Assembly (NCBI RefSeq): GCF_009363075.1 | Contig: NZ_CP045293.1 | Coordinates: 4,362,001-4,426,000 of the forward strand | DNA: 64,000 nucleotides | Direction: 5' to 3' | From: Paenibacillus guangzhouensis | Lineage (GTDB): Bacteria > Bacillota > Bacilli > Paenibacillales > Paenibacillaceae | Shown here: one piece after another, positions 17,164 to 25,295 of the stretch | How the letters are laid out: each line of letters begins with the position of its first letter | Numbering within the stretch: the stretch's first letter is position 1 | The notes under the pieces: model-generated | What the model was told of the DNA's origin: nothing | What the model saw: only the letters and a program-made list of their open reading frames with translations | Databases searched by the model: none | Translations under genes and position numbers: made by a program

Positions 17164-17219
17164 TTAATTTAAGCATAACGCCTAGGCAAAAGTCAATTTA
17201 GCCTATGTGAGCGGTTCGA

Positions 17220-18053
17220 TTAACCTTTGTCCGCACCGGCTGTCATGCCGTGAATCAAATACTTCTGGAAATACATGTACAAAAGCGTGATCGGCAGCGC
17301 CACCAGAACCGCGCCCGCGGCGAATACCGTAAAGCTGGAATTCGTCTCATTCGCAACCATGCTGTATAGCCCCTGCGCTAATGTCATTTTCTCTGATGAG
17401 CGCAAGACGATTTGCGGCAGGATAAAATCCATGAACGGTGTAATGAAGCTATTCAGCGCAACAAAGGTGATCGACGGTAAGGACAACGGTAAAATAATTC
17501 GGAAAAATGCATCCTTATTACTCGCACCGTCGATAAAAGCAGCCTCCTCTAAGCTCCGAGGAATCGTGTCAAAATGACCTTTCATCACCCAAGTTCCCAT
17601 CGAAATCGAGCCACCGACATAGATGAGGATCAGCCCCAAATGCGTGTCGAGCAGCTTCGTCTGCAGTAACAGCACGAAGATCGCCATGATCGACAAGAAG
17701 CCTGGGAACATCTGCAATACGAGCAGCGTCATGAGCCCTTGCTGCCGGCCCTTGAAGCGAAATCTAGAGAAGGCATACGCCGTCATCGCGACAAGGATGG
17801 TCGACAAAAATGCATTCGCAACAGCGATCTTCACCGTGTTGCCGAACCATAACATAAAATCGGTATTCCGTAATAACTCGACATAATGCACGAGCGATGG
17901 ATTGTCCGGGAACATCTTGCTAACCAATAAGGTATTGCCAGGATTCAGCGAGGTGCCGACAACCCAGATCATCGGATACAGGGTCGTGATCAACAGCACG
18001 ATAAATACGATATAAATCCCAATAACGACTAAATTGCTTCTTAATTTAGACAT
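17220..18053 (-). CDS. Sugar ABC transporter permease, MalG-type
   Basis: A 277-residue inner-membrane permease with six hydrophobic segments and the EAA loop EEAAFIDGASNKDAFFRIILPLSLP (about residue 185). Its best match in character is MalG-type maltose/maltodextrin permeases. The start ATG at 18053 overlaps the stop of the MalF-type gene by one base (TAATG), indicating coupled translation; the frame is open 47 codons further upstream but inside the preceding gene. It pairs with the upstream permease; no ATPase gene is in the window, so a shared MsmX-type ATPase elsewhere must energise uptake. Confidence 0.9.
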   Translation of the reverse strand: MSKLRSNLVVIGIYIVFIVLLITTLYPMIWVVGTSLNPGNTLLVSKMFPDNPSLVHYVELLRNTDFMLWFGNTVKIAVANAFLSTILVAMTAYAFSRFRFKGRQQGLMTLLVLQMFPGFLSIMAIFVLLLQTKLLDTHLGLILIYVGGSISMGTWVMKGHFDTIPRSLEEAAFIDGASNKDAFFRIILPLSLPSITFVALNSFITPFMDFILPQIVLRSSEKMTLAQGLYSMVANETNSSFTVFAAGAVLVALPITLLYMYFQKYLIHGMTAGADKG

Positions 18054-19369
18054 TAGACCCAATCCTCTTCTTGATTTGACTTCATTCGCTTGTAGTTCCA
18101 TAAAGAGAACCCTGCTATGAGTATAAACATGATGATGGATACAGCGGAAGCCATATTGAACTGACTCTGATTGAGCGTCATTTTGAATATCCACGAGATG
18201 AGAATATCCGTACTTCCGGCGTAGAAGTAATCCGGTTGATTCGGGTTACCATCCGTTAGCAAATAAATTAAATTGAAATTGTTGAAGTTAAATGCAAATT
18301 GCATAATCAAAATCGGCGCCGTCGCTAAGAGAACAAGCGGTAGTGTAATTCTAGTAAACTTCTGCCTCCAGGAAGCACCATCCACTTCTGCAGCCTCATA
18401 CAAATCTCGCGGCATGGTTGTAAGAACGCCAGACATCAGAGCCATCAGGAATGGCGTCGAGAACCACAGATTCACGAGAATAATCGATACTTTGGCCATC
18501 GTCGGATCTGACAGCCAAGGTACGGGCGAGAACCCAAGCTTCACAATGAGATCATTGACCGGTCCGAATGATCCGTTGAGCAACACCCGAAATACGAGGA
18601 TCGAAATGAATTGCGGAACCGCCCAAGGCAGGATGAATGCCGTGCGCCAGAACTTCTTGAATCTCACTCTCGGATGATTTACCATCAGCGCTAGAATCAG
18701 ACCGCCAAAGAACACTGTGACGGTTGATACCGTTGCCCAAATGATATTCCATACGGCAATTCCTACAAAGGTAGATCGCCATGCCTCTTGGGTAAATAAA
18801 TCGTAGAACGATGCGAACCCGATCCAATCCACCAAGGAACGGTCCGGAATATGATCCGGGGCCGAATAGTTCGTAAATGCAATCAGTACATTGAATACCA
18901 GCGGCATGACCGTCACGAACAACACGAAGAAGGTAGCAGGCAGCAAGAGTAGATAGGGAAAGTTCCGAAATTTCGCCTTTTTCAGCGAAGCAAGGAATCC
19001 AAGTACCTGACCCCCTTCATCCCGAATCGCACCATTTCTCTTCGCATCCACAATGTTGAGGATGTACATGCCTAAGAACACGAGAATAATAACAAGCGTA
19101 ATCAGTCCGTTGATCAACAAAAAGATGGAGTGATCCCCTTGAACCACTTTCCCCTTAATAATGCGAGTAGGGACATCACCTAACGTAATCAGACCAGCAA
19201 TCCCTTTGATCGCGATGGGATAATAGGTCCAGAAAAACAATTGTGCGATGACCATCCAGAAGAAGCCCTTCCAATATTGCCGATTATACAGCTGTCCAAG
19301 TCCAATACATAACGCAGACAACAGTGCAGCTTTGGTCCGATAGCGTCGATCATCTAAGTTAACATGCAT
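18053..19369 (-). CDS. Sugar ABC transporter permease, MalF-type
   Basis: A 438-residue permease, longer than the usual 300 because of an N-terminal extension with extra hydrophobic segments (LGQLYNRQYWKGFFWMVIAQLFFW; LLINGLITLVIILVFLGMYIL), as in Bacillaceae MalF/AmyD-like proteins. The permease core contains the EAA loop YEAAEVDGASWRQKFTRITLPLV near residue 330. It follows the binding-protein gene by 36 bp and overlaps the MalG-type gene by one base. It probably imports maltodextrin-like oligosaccharides together with that gene; substrate inferred from family. Confidence 0.9.
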   Translation of the reverse strand: MHVNLDDRRYRTKAALLSALCIGLGQLYNRQYWKGFFWMVIAQLFFWTYYPIAIKGIAGLITLGDVPTRIIKGKVVQGDHSIFLLINGLITLVIILVFLGMYILNIVDAKRNGAIRDEGGQVLGFLASLKKAKFRNFPYLLLLPATFFVLFVTVMPLVFNVLIAFTNYSAPDHIPDRSLVDWIGFASFYDLFTQEAWRSTFVGIAVWNIIWATVSTVTVFFGGLILALMVNHPRVRFKKFWRTAFILPWAVPQFISILVFRVLLNGSFGPVNDLIVKLGFSPVPWLSDPTMAKVSIILVNLWFSTPFLMALMSGVLTTMPRDLYEAAEVDGASWRQKFTRITLPLVLLATAPILIMQFAFNFNNFNLIYLLTDGNPNQPDYFYAGSTDILISWIFKMTLNQSQFNMASAVSIIMFILIAGFSLWNYKRMKSNQEEDWV

Positions 19370-19405
19370 TCTGCAGACCGCCTTACTCGTAAATTGAAAT
19401 TATCT

Positions 19406-20688
19406 TTAATGCTTCGTTTTAATGGCTGTCTTGATCTGGTCTACCGCCTTATTCAGTGCAGCAGTTGGGTCTTGATTGTCGTTCCAGATCGCAGCGATTG
19501 CAGCGCTTGCCGGCTGCCACACGTTCCCCATCTCTGGAATGGAAGGCATGGGGGTCGAGTACTTCGCTTGCTCCAGAAACGCGAGGGCATTCGGATTGCT
19601 CGTCAGAATCGGATCGTTCGATAGATCGTTCCGCGGCGGAAGCTGTGTCGTCATTTCAAACCGTAATTTCAGGTTCTCCTTGTTGGTCGCAAAGCTGGCG
19701 AATAGCTTCGCAGCATTCGGATACTTCGTATAGGAGTTGACGTATAACGCGCGAATCCCAGAGAAGCTCTTCGGATGTTCTCCATTCGGCAGCAGTGGCA
19801 GCGGCGCGACGCCATAATCCAGACTGTCCTTAGATAGATTGGATATCAACCATGGCCCGTTAATGATCGCTGCTGTTTTGCCCTCTTGGAAGAAGCCCGT
19901 AATGATATTATCATTCAAATCATTGACGTTAATCGGAAGAATTTGCTTCAGCGACTGGAGGAATTTCGCTCCTTCGATTGCCTTCACATGATTCAAGCCG
20001 ATATCGCTTGGATCTGTGCCTTCCTTGCCAAAGATATACCCGCCGTACCCCCGAGGAACGAATAGGATTGATACAATTGTGCGACATCCCACATAAATGC
20101 ATACTTCTTATTGGGTGGATCGTTATAGGTTACCGCAAACTGCATGATATCGTCATAGGTTTGAGGCGGCTTCGTCATCAGCTTCTTATTGTAAAATAAT
20201 GCATAGGTGTCGATAGCCGTTGGATATCCGTAGAGAACATCTTGATACTTCACGCCGCTGATGGCACTAGACATAAATTCATTTGTCATCTTCTCGTCAA
20301 ACACATCGTTCTCCAGCATCAGTCCTGCTGTCACCGCATTCCCTAACTGATCATGCGGCGCCGAGAAGACATCAGCTCCGATGCCAGCCGGTCCGTCTGT
20401 CGTCAGCTTCTTCACACTGTCGATCGCCGGTACGGCTTCTACTTTCACTTTCACGCCGTATTGCTGCTCGAATTTCACTGATATCGCTTTCAAAAATTCA
20501 AGTTCAGGACCTTTCGATTCCCAGACTAACAATTCAGCTCCTGGTTCCGGCTGCAGCCCTTCAGTATGTGTTGCCTCATGACCTTGTGCATCCTTGCCAG
20601 ATGTGTCTTGCGCCTTGTCACATGCAGTTAGAAATGAAGAACTGAAAAGAACAGCAAAAACTGCAGTCATCATCAACCGTCTTGACAT
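19406..20688 (-). pseudogene. MalE-type sugar-binding lipoprotein, frameshifted
   Basis: The first part (20688 down to about 20050) encodes a lipoprotein signal (MSRRLMMTAVFAVLFSSSFLTAC) and the N-terminal half of a maltose-type binding protein up to YAFMWDVAQLYQSYSFLGG; the second half continues in another frame with YGGYIFGKEGTDPSDIGLNH to the C terminus at 19406. Joining needs one extra base in the five-C run at 20048-20052 (plus strand). Both halves are otherwise well conserved, so this is a recent one-base deletion, phase-variable homopolymer, or sequencing error. The ribosome site AAGGGGG precedes ATG 20688. In the intact form it would be the extracellular receptor of the permeases downstream. 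Confidence 0.85.
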
Positions 20689-20710
20689 GTATTCGCCCCC
20701 TTCATTGTAT

Positions 20711-20740
20711 CTTAAACGTTTAAGTACTGAAACGTTTAAG
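20711..20740. promoter_or_regulatory. Two LacI-type operators before the transporter operon
   Basis: CTTAAACGTTTAAG at 20711-20724 (identical to the site at 17150) and GAAACGTTTAAG at 20729-20740, a partial second copy 17 bp on. They lie 23 bp upstream of the binding-protein start codon, so repressor bound here would block the operon. Confidence 0.75.
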
Positions 20741-20820
20741 TAACTTTCAATATTATGATAAACTCCATTTCCTCGTTATGTCAATACCAATTCAATCAGA
20801 TAAGACGACTCCATTATTCT

Positions 20821-20848
20821 AAAAAAAGAGGGCCTTGATCGGCCCCCT
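20821..20848 (-). terminator. Terminator of the GH18-SLH gene
   Basis: Minus-strand hairpin GGGGCC / GGCCCTC followed by seven T, 14 bp after the stop codon at 20862. Confidence 0.85.
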
Positions 20849-20861
20849 ATTCAACACATCG

Positions 20862-22463
20862 TTAGGATGGAATAGTCGTTGCGGCTTGCAGCATGACAGC
20901 AAGCTCCGCACGCGTTACCGCGCGCGTCGGACGGAAGGTACCGTCTTGATAACCGCTGATGACACCGCGCTGGGATAAACTCGTAATCGCAGAAGCAGAC
21001 CAACGATTACTGTCTACATCGGTAAACACGGCAGAGGCGCGTAACGCTGGCTTCTGCTGCAGCGCCTTCGCCAGCATCGCTGCAAGCTCCTCACGAGTTA
21101 CGGTCTGATTCGGTGCGAAGCGTCCATCTTCGTAACCGTTAATCAGCCCGCGCTGCTTCGCGATCTGAATGTCAGCGGCTGCCCAGTGATTTGATGGAAC
21201 ATCCTTGAACAAAGCCGTCTGACTTCCTGGCTGCAGCTTCTCCCCCGACATCCGCACCAATACGGACGCAGCCTGCGCACGCGTTAGCGGTGCCTTCGGC
21301 TCGAACAGACGATTCCCCGTTCCAGCCATCCATCCTTTATCAGATACGAACTGGATCGCTTCATCCGCCCAATGTGAGACCGTATCGAGATACGCCGCAT
21401 CGTTCAACCACTTGGAGTAGTAATCCCAGGTGTTGCCGGATTCTTCGTTTAGACTCCAGTTCCCTGCGCCTTTCAGGTTATACTTCTGAACGAGGCCGAG
21501 TTTCGCTTTGATCGATTGTTCATTCTCATACCATACCGTATATGTTCCTGCGGTTATCCGTTTCCCGTGGACCGACGCCCCTGGATCGCTAGCCGGAATC
21601 GTGAAGGTCGCTTTCGGGGATTGGCTCGCCGCATCGAAGACAACTTTTCCGTTGTATTTCTCAATCAGGCTGTTCACAACAGTGTTCTGGATGCCAAGCC
21701 CTTGGATACTGCCGTCCGACTTCCAATAACGGCCATAGAACGGAATGCCCATCACGATTTTGTCGCTCGGCACATGCTTCAGGGCATATTCAATCGATTT
21801 CTTCACGAACGGCAAGCTTGCGACCGGACCTGGTTCGCCGCCTTCATAGCTCTCATCATACGTCATGAGCATCAGGTAATCACTCACCTTACCAAGCGCT
21901 GCATAATCATAAGACCCATGCCACCCTGTATTCCATCCGTCGGGGTTCGCCGCGACAGCCACCGAGACTTCTTTGTTCGCTGGAATCGCTGCACGCAGCA
22001 TCTTCACCAGCGCCGTGTAATCGTCACGCTGTTTCTCGGTCACATTCTCGATATCGACATTGACGCCGTCGAGATTGTATTTCTCAATCGCTGCCGCAAT
22101 CTGTTTCGTTAATGCTTCCCTGTTATTGAGCGCAGCGATGCCCAACTTCCGATCCCAATGGTTACTAAGGAATGGAACCACCTTCATGCCTTGCTTATGC
22201 ATCTCTTCGACGAATTTCGGGTCAACCGCATCCGTCAGCTGCAAGGAACCGTTATCATTTAGATCAAAGTAACTAGGTGACACCATATCCAGACTGCCCT
22301 TTGTCTGATTCACGGCTTGAAGATATTGATCCGGCTTCCCAAAATATATATAGGACATGGCGAATCGATGATTATTTGCCTCCGTCTTCGGCATACTCGC
22401 GAGCGAGATTGCAGCGATGGACAGCCCAATCACCGCACCTTTTATGTATTTTGTAACACTCAT
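20862..22463 (-). CDS. Exported GH18 glycosidase with three SLH domains
   Basis: A 533-residue secreted protein: signal peptide MSVTKYIKGAVIGLSIAAISLA, GH18 barrel (about 35-340) with catalytic strand NLDGVNVDIENV and LMLMTYDESYE, and three S-layer homology domains at the C terminus (WADEAIQFVSDKGWMAGTG; AAADIQIAKQRGLINGYEDG; SASAITSLSQRGVISGYQDG). SLH domains bind pyruvylated secondary wall polymer, so the enzyme should sit on the cell wall and act on GlcNAc-containing polymers, perhaps peptidoglycan. ATG 22463 behind GGAGATG is chosen; the frame is open 47 codons further but that stretch has no signal peptide. Terminator follows. Confidence 0.88.
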   Translation of the reverse strand: MSVTKYIKGAVIGLSIAAISLASMPKTEANNHRFAMSYIYFGKPDQYLQAVNQTKGSLDMVSPSYFDLNDNGSLQLTDAVDPKFVEEMHKQGMKVVPFLSNHWDRKLGIAALNNREALTKQIAAAIEKYNLDGVNVDIENVTEKQRDDYTALVKMLRAAIPANKEVSVAVAANPDGWNTGWHGSYDYAALGKVSDYLMLMTYDESYEGGEPGPVASLPFVKKSIEYALKHVPSDKIVMGIPFYGRYWKSDGSIQGLGIQNTVVNSLIEKYNGKVVFDAASQSPKATFTIPASDPGASVHGKRITAGTYTVWYENEQSIKAKLGLVQKYNLKGAGNWSLNEESGNTWDYYSKWLNDAAYLDTVSHWADEAIQFVSDKGWMAGTGNRLFEPKAPLTRAQAASVLVRMSGEKLQPGSQTALFKDVPSNHWAAADIQIAKQRGLINGYEDGRFAPNQTVTREELAAMLAKALQQKPALRASAVFTDVDSNRWSASAITSLSQRGVISGYQDGTFRPTRAVTRAELAVMLQAATTIPS

Positions 22464-22635
22464 CCACACATCATCTCCTTCACTAGCAAAATTTGATAGA
22501 TTCGCATAATTATCATGACATCCGGTAATGATATGGGACAATATATAAATAATGGTAATGACGTTCAAATCCAGTCTCCGCACCGTTAAAATTGTGTTTT
22601 GCACGTATTCATGATACGGTTATATAACCGATTAA

Positions 22636-22742
22636 TCTTATAGGAACAAGCATAAGCGACTTCGTCGTCCTCTATAGGACAATAAGCGTTTAAGCGAGAA
22701 ATATAAGAACAGTTTTATTCGCGAAACTTATTAATTCTTATA
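22636..22742 (+). promoter_or_regulatory. Structured leader upstream of cysK with alternative pairings
   Basis: TATAAGAA (22702-22709) can pair either with TCTTATA (22636-22642) or with TTCTTATA (22735-22742), the latter ending 15 bp before the cysK ribosome site. A small hairpin TCCTCTATAGGA (22668-22679) lies inside. I do not recognise it as a known riboswitch or T-box. Confidence 0.35.
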
Positions 22743-22770
22743 TTTGAACATATCTTTGGAGGGAATTGCG

Positions 22771-23706
22771 TTGCCGAATATCTACAAAAATTTAACCGAT
22801 TTGATTGGCAATACACCGCTGTTGGAATTATCCAACTACAATAAAATGCATCAATTGGAAGCGCAGATTATTGCAAAGCTCGAATACTTCAATCCTGCGG
22901 GCAGTGTCAAAGACCGCATCGGATTCGCGATGATCAAGGATGCCGAAGAACGCGGCGTCTTGAAACCGGATTCGGTCATTATTGAATCTACGAGCGGAAA
23001 TACAGGGATCGGTCTTGCCTTCGCAGCCGCTGCACTCGGGTACAGACTCATCATTACATTGCCGGAAACATTCAGTATTGAACGGAGAAAATTGCTCAAA
23101 GCGCTCGGCGCTGAGCTGGTTCTTACACCGGCTACCGAAGGCATGACTGGAGCGATTCGGAGAGCGGACGAGCTTGCTAAGGAAATTCCGGGCGCGTTCA
23201 TTCCAGAGCAATTCGATAACCCGGCCAACCCTGCCATTCATCGCAAGACGACAGCAGAGGAAATCTGGCGGGATACGGACGGTCAAGTGGATATCTTCAT
23301 TGGAGGCGTTGGTACGGGAGGTACGGTTAGCGGTGTAGGCGAAGCGCTCAAAGCCAAGAATCCTGCGATTCAAGTCATCGCCGTAGAGCCATTCGATTCC
23401 GCGGTACTGTCTGGCGGTAAACGCGGCCTTCACGCCATTCAAGGCCTTGGTGCCGGATTTGTTCCAGGTAACTTCAAGGCGGAAGTGGTCGATGAGATCA
23501 TCACCGTCAAAAATCACGAAGCGATCAATACCGCGCGAATTCTAGCGAAGCGCGAAGGATTGCTCGTCGGCATCTCTTCCGGGGCTGCTGCTTATGCGGC
23601 AACACTCGTCGCTAAACGTCCTGAGAACAAGGGCAAGAACATTGTTGTCGTCCTGCCGGATACAGGGGAACGTTATCTATCGACGCCGCTATTTGATGAA
23701 GAATAA
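22771..23706 (+). CDS. cysK: Cysteine synthase A
   Basis: A 311-residue O-acetylserine sulfhydrylase, a PLP enzyme making cysteine from O-acetylserine and sulfide. PLP lysine in [14 protein letters not shown] (about residue 43), the substrate loop [11 protein letters not shown], the phosphate loop [12 protein letters not shown] and [13 protein letters not shown] near the C terminus are all in place and the length is normal. Start is TTG at 22771, 8 bp after GGAGGG; the frame is open nine codons earlier without a ribosome site. Monocistronic with its own terminator. The 300 bp upstream contain no gene but a foldable leader. Confidence 0.95.
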   Translation: MPNIYKNLTDLIGNTPLLELSNYNKMHQLEAQIIAKLEYFNPAGSVKDRIGFAMIKDAEERGVLKPDSVIIESTSGNTGIGLAFAAAALGYRLIITLPETFSIERRKLLKALGAELVLTPATEGMTGAIRRADELAKEIPGAFIPEQFDNPANPAIHRKTTAEEIWRDTDGQVDIFIGGVGTGGTVSGVGEALKAKNPAIQVIAVEPFDSAVLSGGKRGLHAIQGLGAGFVPGNFKAEVVDEIITVKNHEAINTARILAKREGLLVGISSGAAAYAATLVAKRPENKGKNIVVVLPDTGERYLSTPLFDEE

Positions 23707-23733
23707 CGGATCATCCACCAATGATGAATGAAA

Positions 23734-23773
23734 AAAGACCATGCCGGATATATGCCCGGGCATGGTCTTTATT
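23734..23773 (+). terminator. cysK terminator
   Basis: AAAGACCATGCC / GGCATGGTCTTT with a 13-base loop followed by ATT, 27 bp after the stop codon. Confidence 0.9.
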
Positions 23774-23784
23774 GCCTTCATTTG

Positions 23785-24088
23785 TTCACATATTGTGAAT
23801 TGTGTCACGAAAAGTTCAAAAATGAAAATCAAAGAAAATAAGAGATTTTCGGCGATATTTTAAATTTCCTTTTATTAGCAAACACCATCCAATGCAAAAT
23901 GATATCGCCATCCGCCTTACTTTGATCACAGTTCAGACACGGAATAGTCAAAATTTTAACTTCTTTTTACTCTTATTTTCGCTCATTTCCTCATAAATAC
24001 CTCGAATTTTCTGGTTATTACTTCCATAAAACTGCAATTTACCGCTTTCAAATGTGACGAAACTTTGATATTTGTGCTTTTGATCACA
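23785..24088 (+). promoter_or_regulatory. AT-rich control region of the qox operon with Fnr/CRP-like half-sites
   Basis: The stretch 23774-24318 (545 bp) has no gene and is AT-rich. Two near matches to the Fnr/CRP consensus TGTGA-N6-TCACA occur: TGTGA-N6-TCACG at 23794-23809, overlapped by the palindrome TTCACATATTGTGAA at 23785-23799, and TGTGC-N6-TCACA at 24073-24088. Redox control is plausible for a quinol oxidase but unproved; no clear promoter was located. Confidence 0.35.
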
Positions 24089-24318
24089 TTTATGAATAAA
24101 AATCAAAATCGGCGAATTTGGCGCTTTTCAGTGATATTTAACACATTTTCGGGTTTTATTACGAAATCGTCATCTTTTTTTGTTAGAAATTTATCCATTT
24201 AATTCCATTATTGGTTCTCAATAGGGTTTGTTATTACCTGAATATCTTAATAAGATAAAAGAAATTAAGTTCTCTTTGGAATACATCAACATGTGCATTG
24301 TTAAGGAAGGGGTTACTT

Positions 24319-25266
24319 ATGAAAAAGAGAGGACCGCTATTATTATTCTTCATCTCACTCATTATGCTATTAAGTGGATGTAGCTCGAAACTGCTGGTAC
24401 TGGATCCAAAAGGTCCGGTAGCGAAGACGCAGTCGAGTACGATTATCTTCTCCATGATCGTCATGGCTGTCGTACTGTTAGTCGTCTACGTCATGTACAT
24501 TTACATGCTGACAAAATATCGTGCGACCAAAGCCAATGAAGGTTATGAACCGCCTCATATCGAGGGAAGCAAGTGGTTGGAGCTGATCTGGACGATTATC
24601 CCGATCATCATCGTTGTGATTCTATCCGTTGTTACGGTTCGTACGACCAATGCGGTGGAAAAAGTACCTGCCGGATACGAGGACCAGAAGCCGCTCGTGA
24701 TCTATGCATCATCTTCCGATTGGAAATGGCACTTCAGCTATCCGGAAGAAAATATTGAGACTGTTAACTATGTCAATATCCCTACGAACCGCCCGGTTGA
24801 ATTCCGTCTATATGCATTCGGACCAATCACAAGCTTCTGGGTTCCACAGCTTGGCGGTCAGAAATATGCGATGAGCGATATGGTGAATAAACTCAATCTT
24901 GTCGCTGAACATGAAGGATCATTCTTTGGTAGGAACTCGAACTTCTCGGGTAAAGGATTCGCACATATGGAATTCGAAGTATTGGCTCAATCCCCTGCGG
25001 ATTATACCAAATGGGTTGACGATGTGAAGAAAACTGCTTCGAAATTAACGGAAGACGAGTTCAATAAACTATTGGATACGCCAGTCGTCGGACGTAAGAC
25101 GTATTCGTCCACTCACCTTGAATTCCGTCCAGCACCTGAAGGTGCAAATGGTGGACATCATCATGGTGGCGGCGACGCAGATGCCAAGGACAACACAGGA
25201 TCGATGGATCATTCGAACATGAACATGGACGATATGGAATCGATGGATCATTCGCAGCACGAATAA
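24319..25266 (+). CDS. qoxA: Quinol oxidase subunit II (QoxA)
   Basis: A 315-residue lipoprotein subunit of the aa3-type menaquinol oxidase. Signal MKKRGPLLLFFISLIMLLSGCSS has a lipobox; a hydrophobic hairpin follows (IIFSMIVMAVVLLVVYVMYIYML; LIWTIIPIIIVVILSVVTV). The cupredoxin domain (WKWHFSYPEENIETVNYVNIP; FWVPQLGGQKYAM) lacks the Cys-x3-Cys CuA ligands, which sets quinol oxidases apart from cytochrome c oxidases. The tail is rich in His, Met and Asp (GGHHHGGGDA, then MDHSNMNMDDMESMDHSQHE), unusual and possibly metal-binding. Start at 24319 behind AAGGAAGGGG. First gene of qoxABCD. Confidence 0.95.
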   Translation: MKKRGPLLLFFISLIMLLSGCSSKLLVLDPKGPVAKTQSSTIIFSMIVMAVVLLVVYVMYIYMLTKYRATKANEGYEPPHIEGSKWLELIWTIIPIIIVVILSVVTVRTTNAVEKVPAGYEDQKPLVIYASSSDWKWHFSYPEENIETVNYVNIPTNRPVEFRLYAFGPITSFWVPQLGGQKYAMSDMVNKLNLVAEHEGSFFGRNSNFSGKGFAHMEFEVLAQSPADYTKWVDDVKKTASKLTEDEFNKLLDTPVVGRKTYSSTHLEFRPAPEGANGGHHHGGGDADAKDNTGSMDHSNMNMDDMESMDHSQHE

Positions 25267-25295
25267 GCGATGGGACAGGAAGGAGTATTAATCGT

